Positions 26,627 to 34,435 of a DNA stretch of 44,936 bases are shown here, piece after piece. The notes beneath the pieces are model-generated. The model did no database searches and was not told the origin of the DNA. It was given only the letters and a program-made list of their open reading frames with translations. Each line of letters begins with the position of its first letter. Position 1 is the stretch's first letter. The position numbers and the translations under genes were made by a program. Source of the DNA: Nonomuraea longispora (lineage in GTDB: Bacteria; Actinomycetota; Actinomycetes; Streptosporangiales; Streptosporangiaceae); assembly GCF_004348345.1 (NCBI RefSeq), contig NZ_SMJZ01000057.1, positions 1 through 44,936 on the forward strand, read 5' to 3'.

Positions 26627-27390
26627 GTGGCGTTCTCCTTCTTGATCGTGCTCAGCGTAGCGGCGCCGAACAGCCTGGCGGTGTCACCGAGCTGCGCCGC
26701 GGCGCGTTCGGCCAGCTCAGCGCGATCCCGCGTGTCGCGATCGGCGTGGACGCGCAGCTCCGCGCGCGCTGCCTCGGCCACCCGCCCGGGGTCGGGCGGG
26801 CTTAGCGTGCCGTCGGTGGCGCCGGGGATGTTCCTCGCCATCCTGAGAAGTAACCGGTCCGCGCGCTCGTCGTGCGTCTTCTGCTCCGCCACCGCGATGG
26901 CGCAGGTCAGGAAGTCGACGCGGGGGCTGAGCGGGCCGACCACGCGCCGCTCCAGCGGCCACGTGCTGAGCGTGAGCAGGCCGCGGGCGGGGGAGAGGCG
27001 GTCGGTGAGCGCGGCGCACAGATAGTACGGCCGCCCGAACGGCAACGACCTGAACGAGCGCTCCTCGTCCCTGCGCAGGCTGGTGAGCCGGCTGCTGCTG
27101 ATCGTGCCGCCGAAGAACGCGGTGCTGACGGCCACGATCAGCCGCGGCTGGGCGGCCGCCCCCAGCAGCCGCAGCCCCTGGTGCACCTGCTCGCGCACGG
27201 TGACCAGGCGCGGTGGCTCCTCCTTGGCGGGCTGCTCGCCGCTCACCAGGGCGTCCCAGGCGCGTTCGGCGCTGCGCAGCTCGGCCCGCAGGACGCGGGC
27301 GTGCGCGCCGTCCCTGGCGCGCATCGCCGTGCGTACGCCCGCCCGCAGCTCGTCGATCCGCCGCTCGAGATCGTCCAGCCGGTCACTCAT
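26623..27390 (-). CDS. Putative coiled-coil/DNA-binding protein, first gene of the operon
   Basis: 255 aa, not a family I can name. Residues 1-50 are a charged coiled coil (LDDLERRIDELRAGVRTAMR). Residues about 65-125 look like a winged helix: VREQVHQGLRLLGAAAQPRL, then SRLTSLRRDEERSFRSLPFG, PYYLCAAL. A third region (DFLTCAIAVAEQ onward) is helical, rich in Arg and Ala. The HTH reading is by eye. It leads the operon, so it could be its regulator or a DNA-recognition subunit. The start ATG follows a TACAGT box by 6 bases with no Shine-Dalgarno. Confidence 0.72.
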   Translation of the reverse strand: MSDRLDDLERRIDELRAGVRTAMRARDGAHARVLRAELRSAERAWDALVSGEQPAKEEPPRLVTVREQVHQGLRLLGAAAQPRLIVAVSTAFFGGTISSSRLTSLRRDEERSFRSLPFGRPYYLCAALTDRLSPARGLLTLSTWPLERRVVGPLSPRVDFLTCAIAVAEQKTHDERADRLLLRMARNIPGATDGTLSPPDPGRVAEAARAELRVHADRDTRDRAELAERAAAQLGDTARLFGAATLSTIKKENAT

Positions 27391-27396
27391 GGCGCG

Positions 27397-27402
27397 ACTG
27401 TA
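27397..27402 (-). promoter_or_regulatory. -10 box of the four-gene operon, leaderless
   Basis: On the minus strand TACAGT ends 6 bases before the ATG at 27390. No Shine-Dalgarno is present; the -35 is not clear. Confidence 0.4.
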
Positions 27403-27443
27403 TCAACGATCCCAGCATTTTCCAGTAAATCGGCGGGATTCAA

Positions 27444-27454
27444 CTCATTATGAG
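27444..27454. promoter_or_regulatory. 11-base palindrome upstream of the four-gene operon
   Basis: CTCATTATGAG is a perfect inverted repeat around a central T, in an A/T-rich patch about 42 bases upstream of the proposed -10. Possible operator. Confidence 0.35.
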
Positions 27455-27548
27455 ATCTACACTGTAAAGGAGCCCGGCTTCCCGCGGGCCCACCGCCGCC
27501 CGGCGATCCGGCACGGGCACTCGCGTCGATCTACGCCGTAAAGGCGCC
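27455..27548 (+). repeat. Pair of 20-base direct repeats
   Basis: ATCTACACTGTAAAGGAGCC at 27455-27474 and ATCTACGCCGTAAAGGCGCC at 27529-27548 match at 16 of 20 positions with starts 74 bases apart. They fill the gap between the helicase/nuclease operon and the broken methyltransferase. They may be regulatory sites or scars of a duplication. Confidence 0.6.
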
Positions 27549-27556
27549 TGCCCGGG

Positions 27557-28236
27557 TCAATCCGGGAGAGAGGCCCTGACCCAGGTACGGTCGCGGGTCA
27601 GGAAACGGTCGAACGCCAGGCCCTCGGCGGCCAGCTCAGCCGACAGCTCCTCGTCGGTGAGGCGCCTGGACGAGAACGACTGCTCCACACCTTGTCCCCG
27701 CCGTAGGTGTAGCTCATGGTCGCGTGGAAGATGCCGGGGGACACCTCCTCGACGGCCGTCAAGGTGATCGTGACGTCGCCGTCCTGGCGTCCCTGGCCCA
27801 CGTGCCACCGGTCGTGCGCTTCGGCCGGCATCCACTGCAGGAGCACCGCGCCACCGGGCTTGACGTGGCGCGCACACGTGGCCAGGAAGCCGCGCCTGAG
27901 CGCGTCGTCCACGGTGTTCACCATCTGGGAGGCCAGCATGACCGTGTCGAAGCGCCGGTCGAGGCACAGGTCCTGCACCTGGCCGAGCACCGTGCGCGCG
28001 CCGCGCACGCGGGCCAGCATCTCGGCGGACTCGTCGACGGCCACCACCTCGAAGCCCTGCTCGACGAGTGGATGCGTGACGCGGCCGACGCCCGCGCCCA
28101 ACTCCAGGACGGTGCCGCCGGGCGGGGTGACCTGCGCGACGATCGCCGGCTCGCCGTAGGGCCTGAGCGCGCTGTAGAAGTCGACAGGGGATCCGTCGGG
28201 GGTGATGGGGCCGGGGCCCGTGCCTGAGTTGCGCAT
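27557..28236 (-). pseudogene. Class I SAM methyltransferase with a single-base frameshift
   Basis: From ATG 28236 the frame gives a normal methyltransferase: VLELGAGVGRVTHPLVEQGF (motif I), VAVDESAEMLARV, FDTVMLASQMVNTVDD, HVKPGGAVLLQW. At YTYGGDKVW (about 27686) it departs into SSRSRPG. The natural C-terminus EQSFSSRRLTDEELSAELAA through TWVRASLPD is in the next frame and stops at 27557. Restoring one G in the TGG/AG junction would make one 226-aa protein, so one base is missing relative to the ancestor. All SAM-binding motifs precede the lesion. A sequencing error is a real possibility. Confidence 0.75.
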
Positions 28237-28418
28237 GCCCCGAAACTAACTCGCGGATGAGGCGTCGGACCAGGGAACGTCGTCCCGCCCCCGCGTGAGG
28301 CGTCCTCGTCCCGACCAGCGGCCGGTACGGACACCTGGCGCACCCCGCTCCGGCGCTTCCTGCGCCGGGGCAAAATGCTCGCGATGTGGCGATCGACGAT
28401 CCGCTAGGGTGGCTTCCC

Positions 28419-28430
28419 CTTTCGCGAAAG
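28419..28430. promoter_or_regulatory. 12-base perfect palindrome in a 5' leader
   Basis: CTTTCGCGAAAG lies between a TAGGGT box (28405-28410) and the ATG at 28439. It could be an operator at the transcription start or a small hairpin in the leader. Confidence 0.4.
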
Positions 28431-28438
28431 AAGTCGGT

Positions 28439-28972
28439 ATGTCGCACGTCTATATGGTTTTGTCCGCGGTGGTGGATCACCCCTATCCGCTGATCCGAGG
28501 TGGCGGGTTGTTCCTGATCGGCGTGGGCGCCGGATTCCTGCTGAGCTGGATCTTCCGTACGTACTGGCTGCAGTTCCTGATCGGCGGCTTCGCCGCCGGG
28601 TTCGTCGGCAGCGGCCTGAGCGCGCTGCTGCCCAGCCTCGGCCCGCCGTCGTTCGCCCACATCGCCGGGCTCGTCGGGTCGTTCATGCTCGAAGCCGGGC
28701 TGATCTACCTCGTGCTGACCAGGACCAAGGGTGCCGACGACCGCACGGTCCTGCTGTGGATCCTGTTCGTGGTGGGCGTGCACTTCGTTCCGATGGGCCT
28801 GGCCCACGGGCCGCTGATCACCCTGCTCGGCCTGCTCACCCTGGCCAACGCGGCCGCCGGGCTGCGGCTCAAGGCCGCCCCGCTGCCGGTGTTCGGCGTC
28901 ATCGACGCGCTGCTGAAGCTCGGCTTCGGCGCGGTGATGCTGCTCGGCTACCCGGCGCTGAGCTTCGCCTGA
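28439..28972 (+). CDS. Polytopic membrane protein, hypothetical
   Basis: 177 aa with about five to six transmembrane segments (GGGLFLIGVGAGFLLSWIF, LIGGFAAGFVGSGLSALL, IAGLVGSFMLEAGLIYLV, VLLWILFVVGVHFVPMGLA, LITLLGLLTLANAAAGL, LLKLGFGAVMLLGYPAL). It resembles the small uncharacterised membrane proteins grouped as DUF6609, as far as I recall; not certain. Start ATG 28439 fits the promoter box 29-34 bases upstream; the frame runs on upstream with non-membrane, Arg/Cys-rich sequence that I exclude. Confidence 0.75.
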   Translation: MSHVYMVLSAVVDHPYPLIRGGGLFLIGVGAGFLLSWIFRTYWLQFLIGGFAAGFVGSGLSALLPSLGPPSFAHIAGLVGSFMLEAGLIYLVLTRTKGADDRTVLLWILFVVGVHFVPMGLAHGPLITLLGLLTLANAAAGLRLKAAPLPVFGVIDALLKLGFGAVMLLGYPALSFA

Positions 28973-29153
28973 GCCGGTCCACCGCCACAGGGCCCGGCAG
29001 GACCGACGCCCGTGCCCCGTGCCGGCCATGCGGGCCACCCGGCGGCCGGCACTTCCACGAATCGCCGCACGCCGCTGAGCTGGCCCGATAGGGTTTCCGG
29101 CGGGTACAGCGGCGATCACAGGGGCGGGAAACGGCGGGAGGGCGGGGCAGCAC

Positions 29154-29612
29154 GTGAACCACGGGACCCGGCTGGCGATGGGAGCCGTGGCCGGACTGAC
29201 CGCGCTCATCCCCGTCTACTACCTGACCGAGGCGGCCGCCAGGGCCCTGCGCGCGGGCGTCGCCACCTTCGGCCCAGCGCCGTACGGCCTGGCCTGCCTA
29301 GGCGCGGTGGCCGCCATCGTCACCGTGCTGACCGCCTGGCCGCCGGCGGCGCTGTGCTGCGGTGTGCCACTGGCGTCGGCGGGCCTGCTGTTCGCGCTCG
29401 ACCTGGACGCCGCGCTCGGCGCCGCCGGCCGGCTGCCCTGGGCCGGCTCGGGCGGGCTGCCGTGGGCGCGGCCGGACGGTGTGCCGTGGGCGCAGCCGGG
29501 CGAGCCACCCGGCACGCTGGCCGGGACGACCGGCCTCTACCTGCTCATCGGGGCGCTGCTGGTGCTCTCGGCGCTGCTGCCCGTACGGGTGCGATCTAAG
29601 CTGGGAGGGTGA
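29154..29612 (+). CDS. Small membrane protein coupled to a TetR gene
   Basis: 152 aa: four hydrophobic segments (near 8-28, 44-62, 64-85 and 128-145). Between segments three and four it carries three copies of a PWA motif (LPWAGSGG, LPWARPDG, VPWAQPG), a short extracytoplasmic or cytoplasmic loop repeat. No family recognised. The last codons overlap the TetR start (GTGA), so the two are translationally coupled and this protein is probably related to what the regulator controls. Confidence 0.7.
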   Translation: MNHGTRLAMGAVAGLTALIPVYYLTEAAARALRAGVATFGPAPYGLACLGAVAAIVTVLTAWPPAALCCGVPLASAGLLFALDLDAALGAAGRLPWAGSGGLPWARPDGVPWAQPGEPPGTLAGTTGLYLLIGALLVLSALLPVRVRSKLGG

Positions 29613-30211
29613 GCGGGCGTGATCCGGATCGGCGCAGGACGCTGCTCGACGCGGCCGACCGGGTCATCACGAGGGAAGGCCCCGAGGTGTCGATGGCGGC
29701 CATCGCCGCCGAGGCGGGCGTCACCAAACCCATCCTCTACCGCCACTTCGGCGACAAGAGCGGTCTCTACCAGGCACTGGCCGACCGCCACGTGCGCACG
29801 GTCATCGGCCGGCTGCGGCCCTGGCTCGCCGCTCCCGGCATCGACCCGCGCGGCCGGGCGAGAGCCGCCATCAGCGTCTACCTCGACCTGGTCTCCGCCA
29901 ACTTCAACCTCTACCGGTTCCTGTTCGACCGGGCCGGGGCCGAGGACACCGCGCTCCGCTCCCGCATGACCTCCCTGGTGCGCGGCCTGGGGGAGGAACT
30001 GGGCGGTGTGCTGGCCGCCGAGGGTGTGGTGGCCGACCCGGTGCGGGCGCAGGTGCTCGGGCACGCTTTCGTCGGCATGGTGCAGACGACCGGCGACTGG
30101 TGGCTGGAGCATCCGGAGGTGGACCGTACACAGGTGGTCGAGGGGCTGGTGGACGTGATCGCCGCCGCGCTCTCCGGTGCCCGAGCTCCGCACGCCGTGG
30201 AAGGCGCCTGA
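29609..30211 (+). CDS. TetR-family transcriptional regulator
   Basis: 200 aa. HTH in residues 9-55 (RRRTLLDAADRVITREGPEV, AAIAAEAGVTKPILYRHFGD), then a helical sensor domain with LVSANFNLYRFLFDRAG and GHAFVGMVQTTGDWWLEHPE, typical of TetR_C_33-like regulators of fatty-acid or acyl-CoA genes. It overlaps the upstream membrane-protein gene by four bases. Immediately downstream, on the other strand, is the stub of an acyl-CoA dehydrogenase, a plausible former target. Confidence 0.87.
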   Translation: MSGRDPDRRRTLLDAADRVITREGPEVSMAAIAAEAGVTKPILYRHFGDKSGLYQALADRHVRTVIGRLRPWLAAPGIDPRGRARAAISVYLDLVSANFNLYRFLFDRAGAEDTALRSRMTSLVRGLGEELGGVLAAEGVVADPVRAQVLGHAFVGMVQTTGDWWLEHPEVDRTQVVEGLVDVIAAALSGARAPHAVEGA

Positions 30212-30221
30212 CCGGCGCCGC

Positions 30222-30380
30222 TCAGGCGCGGGACGTGCGTGCGCGCAGCTCGTCCAGCGTCCGCGCGGCCGGCGGACCGCCCGCGTGCAGCACCGGCTCG
30301 GCCGGCTCCACCCGCTCGGTCATGAACGCGTGGACGGCGTCGCGGACAGGGCGGACGCGGTCGGGCACGGCGAAGCTCAT
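30222..30380 (-). pseudogene. N-terminal stub of an acyl-CoA dehydrogenase
   Basis: 52 codons from ATG 30380: VPDRVRPVRDAVHAFMTERV followed by EPAEPVLH, then LDELRARTSRA and a stop. This is the first two helices of actinobacterial long-chain acyl-CoA dehydrogenases, which are normally about 400 residues. Nothing of the FAD or catalytic domains remains between here and the neighbouring TetR gene. A deletion removed the rest of the gene. Confidence 0.62.
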
Positions 30381-30430
30381 GCAAGGATCCCGACGCCGGA
30401 CGGCCGCCCCGTCAACAGAGGAAGCAGAGG

Positions 30431-31213
30431 TCAGGGCAGCCAGCTCACCTTGCCGCGCAGGAAGGCGTACCCGACGAAGGCGACGGCGTCGATCAGCGTG
30501 TGCGCCACGATCAGCGGCATCGCCCGCCCCCACCGCTGGTAGAGCCGCCCGAACACCACGCCCATCACCACGTTCCCGACGAACCCCCCGAACCCCTGAT
30601 ACAGGTGGTACGACCCCCGCAGCACCGACGAGACCGCGACGGCCTTCCACGGCGTCCAGCCGGCCTGCCCCAGCCGGTGCAGCAGGTAGCCGGCGACCAG
30701 CACCTCCTCCAGCACGCCGTTCTGCGCGGCGGCGAGCAGCAGCACCGGGACCTGCCACCACACCTCGGGCAGCGCGCCGGGCACGACGGTCAGGTTCACC
30801 CCCGACGCCCACACCGCGAGGTAGAACGCCAGCCCCGAGCCGCCGATGACGGCCGCCAGCGCCGCCCCGCGCCACAGGTCGCCGCCGGGCCTGCGGAAGT
30901 CGGCGCCGATCGTGCGCAGCGACTCGCCCGACCGCACCAGCAGGTACGCCACCAGCCCGACCGGCGCCACCGCGATCGCGATCTGAACCAGCTGCAACGC
31001 CAGGTCCAGCCAGGGCCGATCCGGCGCCATCGACCCGACGAGCACGGCCTGCTGACCCTTGAGCTCCTTCGGCGCCGTGAGCGCCCCGATCAGCCGGACG
31101 ATCGCCACCAGAGCGCTGGCGCCGAGCGAGACCGACAGCACGACGATGACCTCGGCCCTGACGAGACGGGGCCCGAGCACAGGGGCGGGCGCGAGCGGAG
31201 ACTGTGTGGTCAT
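30431..31213 (-). CDS. CPBP-family intramembrane metalloprotease (CAAX/Abi)
   Basis: 260 aa, about seven to eight transmembrane helices. Catalytic motif 1 is E169-E170 in NGVLEEVLVAGYLLHRL, motif 2 has H203 in RGSYHLYQG, and motif 3 has H238 and D242 in VAHTLIDAV. The usual EExxxR arginine is replaced (EEVLVAG), though the metal ligands are intact. Such proteins are self-immunity or membrane-processing proteases; substrate unknown. TACTCT lies 6 bases before the ATG with no Shine-Dalgarno, suggesting a leaderless message. Confidence 0.85.
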   Translation of the reverse strand: MTTQSPLAPAPVLGPRLVRAEVIVVLSVSLGASALVAIVRLIGALTAPKELKGQQAVLVGSMAPDRPWLDLALQLVQIAIAVAPVGLVAYLLVRSGESLRTIGADFRRPGGDLWRGAALAAVIGGSGLAFYLAVWASGVNLTVVPGALPEVWWQVPVLLLAAAQNGVLEEVLVAGYLLHRLGQAGWTPWKAVAVSSVLRGSYHLYQGFGGFVGNVVMGVVFGRLYQRWGRAMPLIVAHTLIDAVAFVGYAFLRGKVSWLP

Positions 31214-31247
31214 GGCCGCAGAGTAGCCTCTACATGATCGGACCCGA

Positions 31248-31281
31248 ATAAAGGTCCCATATCTTCTCGGATAAAGGCCCC
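31248..31281 (+). repeat. Two ATAAAGG(T/C)CCC direct repeats
   Basis: ATAAAGGTCCC (31248-31258) and ATAAAGGCCCC (31271-31281), starts 23 bases apart (about two helical turns), upstream of the CPBP protease gene. Candidate regulatory sites. Confidence 0.45.
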
Positions 31282-31352
31282 AGCGCCGGGCCGCATCCCG
31301 GGCACCTCCGCGGTGAGCCGGCCGAAACTACGCTGGACGGGTGGCCTGGACC

Positions 31353-31390
31353 CGTGCCGGCCCGCCCGTGGGAGGCGACGGGCCGGCACG
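31353..31390 (-). terminator. Strong hairpin after the symporter gene
   Basis: CGTGCCGGCCCG (31353-31364) pairs perfectly over 12 bases with CGGGCCGGCACG (31379-31390), loop 14, just beyond the stop of the leftward symporter gene at 31399. There is no U run; GC-rich hairpins without one are common in actinobacteria. Confidence 0.7.
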
Positions 31391-31398
31391 CGCTCGCG

Positions 31399-33009
31399 TC
31401 AGTGGGAGCCGGTCAGGTCCAGGTCCTTGACCTTCGGTTCGCCCTCGTCGGCGAAGTAGTCGTCGCGCGCGGTCGCGTCGTCGCCGTCGGCCACCTTCGC
31501 GGCACGGAACAGCAGCGTGCCCAGCGCCGCCACGGCGAGGTTGACGATCAGCGCCAGGAACCCGGCGTAGACCGTCATCCTGGTGTCGAAGCCCAGGTTC
31601 GACAGCCCGAACGCCGAGCCGCCGAAGTGCTGCTTGCCGCTGGCCGGGTTGGGGATCAGGTAGAGCATCCACATGCCCGACGCCAGGCCGGCCGCCCAGC
31701 CCGCGATCAGACCGCTCCTGTGGAACCAGCGGGTGTAGAGCCCCAGCGCCACCGACGGCAGCGTCTGGAGGATGATCACGCCGCCGATGAGCTGCAGGTC
31801 GATGGAGAACTGCGGGTCGAGCAGCAGGATGCACAACACCGCGCCCACCTTGACCACCAGCGACACGATCTTGGAGACCTTGGCCTCCTGGGAGTCGGTG
31901 GCGTCCTTGTTGAGGTATTCGCGGTAGATGTTGCGGGTGAACAGGTTCGCCGCCGCGATCGACATGATCGCCGCGGGGACGAGGGCGCCGATGCCGACGG
32001 CGGCGTACGCGACGCCCGCGAACCAGTCGGGAAACATCTGGTCGAACAGCACCGGCACGATGGTGTTGGCGTCGGCCTTGCCGTTCTCGCCCACGACCGG
32101 CTTGGTGCCCGCCGCGATCGCCATGAACCCGAGCAGCGCGATCAGGCCGAGCACGAAGCTGTAGGCCGGCAGGGCCGACATGTTGCGCTTGATGACGTTG
32201 CGGTTCTTGGAGGCGAGCACGCCGGTGAGGCTGTGGGGGTAGAGGAACAGCGCCAGCGCCGAGCCGAACGCGAGCGTCACGTACTGGAGCTGGTTGCCGG
32301 CGTTGAGGAGGTAGCCGTCACCCTGCGCGGGCGTGGCGTCGAACTTGGCCTTGGCCGCGTCGAAGATGGAGTCCCAGCCGCCCAGCTGTGCCGGGATGTA
32401 GATGACCGCCGCCAGGATCACGATGTAGATCAGCGCGTCCTTGACGAACGCGATCAGCGCGGGCGCGCGCAGCCCCGACTGGTACGTGTACGCCGCCAGG
32501 ATCGCGAACGCGATGACGATCGGCAGGTGCCCGGTGATGCCCATGGCCTTGAGTACCGCTTCGATGCCCACGAGCTGCAGCGCGATGTACGGCATCGTGG
32601 CCACGAGACCGGTGATCGCGACGGCCAGCGCCAGCGTCGGCGAGCCGAACCTGGCCCGTACGAAGTCGGCGGGCGTGACGAACCCGTGCACGTGCGAGAC
32701 CGACCACATCCGTGCCAGCACCAGGAACACCAGCGGGTAGACGACCACCGTGTACGGCAGCGCGTAGAAGCCCAGGGCGCCGGCGCTGAACACCAGGGCG
32801 GGCACCGCCACGAACGTGTAGGCGGTGTAGAGGTCGCCGCCGACGAGGAACCAGGTGATCCACGAGCCGAAGCTGCGCCCGCCGAGGCCCCATTCCTTGA
32901 GGCTGGCCAGGTCGTCGGGCCGCCGCCAGCGCGAGGCGACGAACCCCATGCCGCTGACGAGGACGAACAGGAGCGTGAAGACGACCAGCTCGGTCACGTG
33001 CCCGCTCAT
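31399..33009 (-). CDS. MctC-like monocarboxylate (acetate/propionate/pyruvate) sodium:solute symporter
   Basis: 536-aa SSS-family transporter with about 13 transmembrane helices. Diagnostic segments: LGGRSFGSWITWFLVGGDLY, TPADFVRARFGSPTLALAVA, YTYQSGLRAPALIAFVKD, and ALFLYPHSLTGVLASKNRNV. This form matches the actinobacterial MctC branch, with a DUF3311 small protein encoded just upstream and overlapping by ATGA. It probably imports short-chain monocarboxylates, which fits the PrpE-type synthetase elsewhere in the window, though they are not linked. A strong terminator hairpin follows. Confidence 0.88.
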   Translation of the reverse strand: MSGHVTELVVFTLLFVLVSGMGFVASRWRRPDDLASLKEWGLGGRSFGSWITWFLVGGDLYTAYTFVAVPALVFSAGALGFYALPYTVVVYPLVFLVLARMWSVSHVHGFVTPADFVRARFGSPTLALAVAITGLVATMPYIALQLVGIEAVLKAMGITGHLPIVIAFAILAAYTYQSGLRAPALIAFVKDALIYIVILAAVIYIPAQLGGWDSIFDAAKAKFDATPAQGDGYLLNAGNQLQYVTLAFGSALALFLYPHSLTGVLASKNRNVIKRNMSALPAYSFVLGLIALLGFMAIAAGTKPVVGENGKADANTIVPVLFDQMFPDWFAGVAYAAVGIGALVPAAIMSIAAANLFTRNIYREYLNKDATDSQEAKVSKIVSLVVKVGAVLCILLLDPQFSIDLQLIGGVIILQTLPSVALGLYTRWFHRSGLIAGWAAGLASGMWMLYLIPNPASGKQHFGGSAFGLSNLGFDTRMTVYAGFLALIVNLAVAALGTLLFRAAKVADGDDATARDDYFADEGEPKVKDLDLTGSH

Positions 33010-33215
33010 CTGGTCATCCTGTAGACGATCGTCGTGCACGTGACGCCCACCACGATGAAGGCGAGCTGGAGCCAGTAGAAGAGCGGGAAGCCCAGCAGAC
33101 GGGGCTCGTCGGCGTTGAACAGGAACGTCATCAACGGCAGCGCGATCGGCACGACGAGCAGCCAGTTCCATGGGCTGCGGTCGGTGCGTGGCTGCCCGGG
33201 TTCCCCGTTGGTCAT
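33006..33215 (-). CDS. DUF3311 small membrane protein
   Basis: 69 aa with two transmembrane helices (WNWLLVVPIALPLMTFLFN and LFYWLQLAFIVVGVTCTTIV). It is the usual small partner gene preceding MctC-type symporters, probably an accessory subunit by analogy with YhjB/PanF-type pairs. Its stop overlaps the symporter start (ATGA). First gene of the operon. Confidence 0.85.
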   Translation of the reverse strand: MTNGEPGQPRTDRSPWNWLLVVPIALPLMTFLFNADEPRLLGFPLFYWLQLAFIVVGVTCTTIVYRMTR

Positions 33216-33294
33216 CGACCCTCCGATGAATGGATCAGAGCCGCTTGGTGACAGGCTCCTGACGGTTAGTCAGCAGAGGGAGAGTAACTTCGCG

Positions 33295-33308
33295 GGGTTA
33301 TGTAACCC
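33295..33308. promoter_or_regulatory. Palindrome upstream of the DUF3311-symporter operon
   Basis: GGGTTATGTAACCC: 6-base perfect arms around TG, 80 bases upstream of the DUF3311 start. GTAAC also pairs with a GTTAC at 33321, 16 bases further on. Probable operator region in the 307-base gap 33216-33522, the rest of which shows no gene. Confidence 0.45.
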
Positions 33309-33522
33309 AACGTCCCGAATGTTACGGTTTGGCCTAAATATGCGGAGGGTTCTCGGCATCTGAGACGCCGGGCCCGGCAGCGTCACGTCGCCCGTACCGA
33401 CCCTAGTGACAGGTGCCGGACCGCCGTCAGAGCCGGTCGTCGAGTGGTCAATCGTGTGCGCCGAACGGTTCGCCGAACAAACATGACATCAGGTGTCCTC
33501 TTTTCCCGCGACGATCGGTCGC

Positions 33523-34425
33523 ATGATTGTCGTAGTGGCGGGCGCGACCCGCGGAACGGGACGAGGCATAGCGGTCGAGTTGGGCGCGATCGGGGCGACG
33601 GTGTACTGCGCCGCCAGGAGCACCCGCTCCGAGCGCTCGGAGATGGACCGCCCGGAGACCATCGAGGAGACGGCCGAACTGGTGACCGCGGCCGGCGGCA
33701 CGGGTATCCCGGTCAGGACGGACTTCCTGCGGCCGGAGCAGGTGGCGGAGCTGGCCGGGCGGGTCGAACGCGACCACGGCCGGCTCGACGTGCTGGTCAA
33801 CGACGTGTGGGGCGCCGACCACCTGTGGGAGTGGGACACGCCCGTCTGGAAGCACGACCTGGACAAGGGACTGCGCCTGCTCAGGCTGGCCATCGACACC
33901 CACCTCATCAGCGCCAGGCACCTGTTCCCGCTGCTCGTCGCCAACGAGGGCGGGCTGGTGGTGGAGGTCACCGACGGCACCCGGGCCTACAACGAGACCC
34001 ACTACCGGGAGAACGTCTACTACGACCTGGCCAAGTGGTCGGTGAACCGGCTGGCGTTCGCCTGGTCCACGGAGCTGCGCCCGCACGGCGGCACGGCCGT
34101 GGTGGTCACACCGGGTTTCCTGCGCTCGGAGGCGATGCTCGAGCACTACGGCGTCACCGAGGACACCTGGCGGGAGGCGACGATGCAGAGCGAGCACCAG
34201 CGCGCCTGGATGGTCTCCGAGACGCCCGCCTACATCGGCAGGGGCGTGGCCGCGCTCGCCCAGGACCCGGACCAGGCGCGCTGGTCGGGCCGGTCGGTGG
34301 AGAGCGGCGACCTGGCCGACGCGTACGGCGTCACCGACGTGGACGGCAGCCGCCCCCAGGTGTGGCGCTACATGGCCGAGGTCCTCGACAAGGGCGGCGA
34401 CGCCGGCTGGGAGGCCTACCGCTGA
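33523..34425 (+). CDS. Short-chain dehydrogenase/reductase
   Basis: 300 aa, NAD(P)-dependent Rossmann oxidoreductase. Cofactor loop AGATRGTGRGIAVEL (G7, G11, G13); catalytic Y167 and K171 in NVYYDLAKWSVNRLA; the Ser position of the triad falls in LVVEVTDGT, where Thr replaces Ser. An insertion between strands 2 and 3 (SERSEMDRPETIEETAEL) and the WGADHLWEW segment mark the extended actinobacterial subgroup usually annotated only as SDR oxidoreductase. Start ATG 33523 (MIVVVAG); an in-frame ATG at 33493 lies upstream. Substrate unknown. Confidence 0.85.
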   Translation: MIVVVAGATRGTGRGIAVELGAIGATVYCAARSTRSERSEMDRPETIEETAELVTAAGGTGIPVRTDFLRPEQVAELAGRVERDHGRLDVLVNDVWGADHLWEWDTPVWKHDLDKGLRLLRLAIDTHLISARHLFPLLVANEGGLVVEVTDGTRAYNETHYRENVYYDLAKWSVNRLAFAWSTELRPHGGTAVVVTPGFLRSEAMLEHYGVTEDTWREATMQSEHQRAWMVSETPAYIGRGVAALAQDPDQARWSGRSVESGDLADAYGVTDVDGSRPQVWRYMAEVLDKGGDAGWEAYR

Positions 34426-34435
34426 CGCTCAGCGG
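34419..34435. terminator. Convergent hairpin between SDR and WYL genes
   Basis: CCGCTGA-CGC-TCAGCGG forms a 7-base perfect stem with a 3-base loop and includes both stop codons of the convergent genes. It may act as a bidirectional terminator; no U run. Confidence 0.35.
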
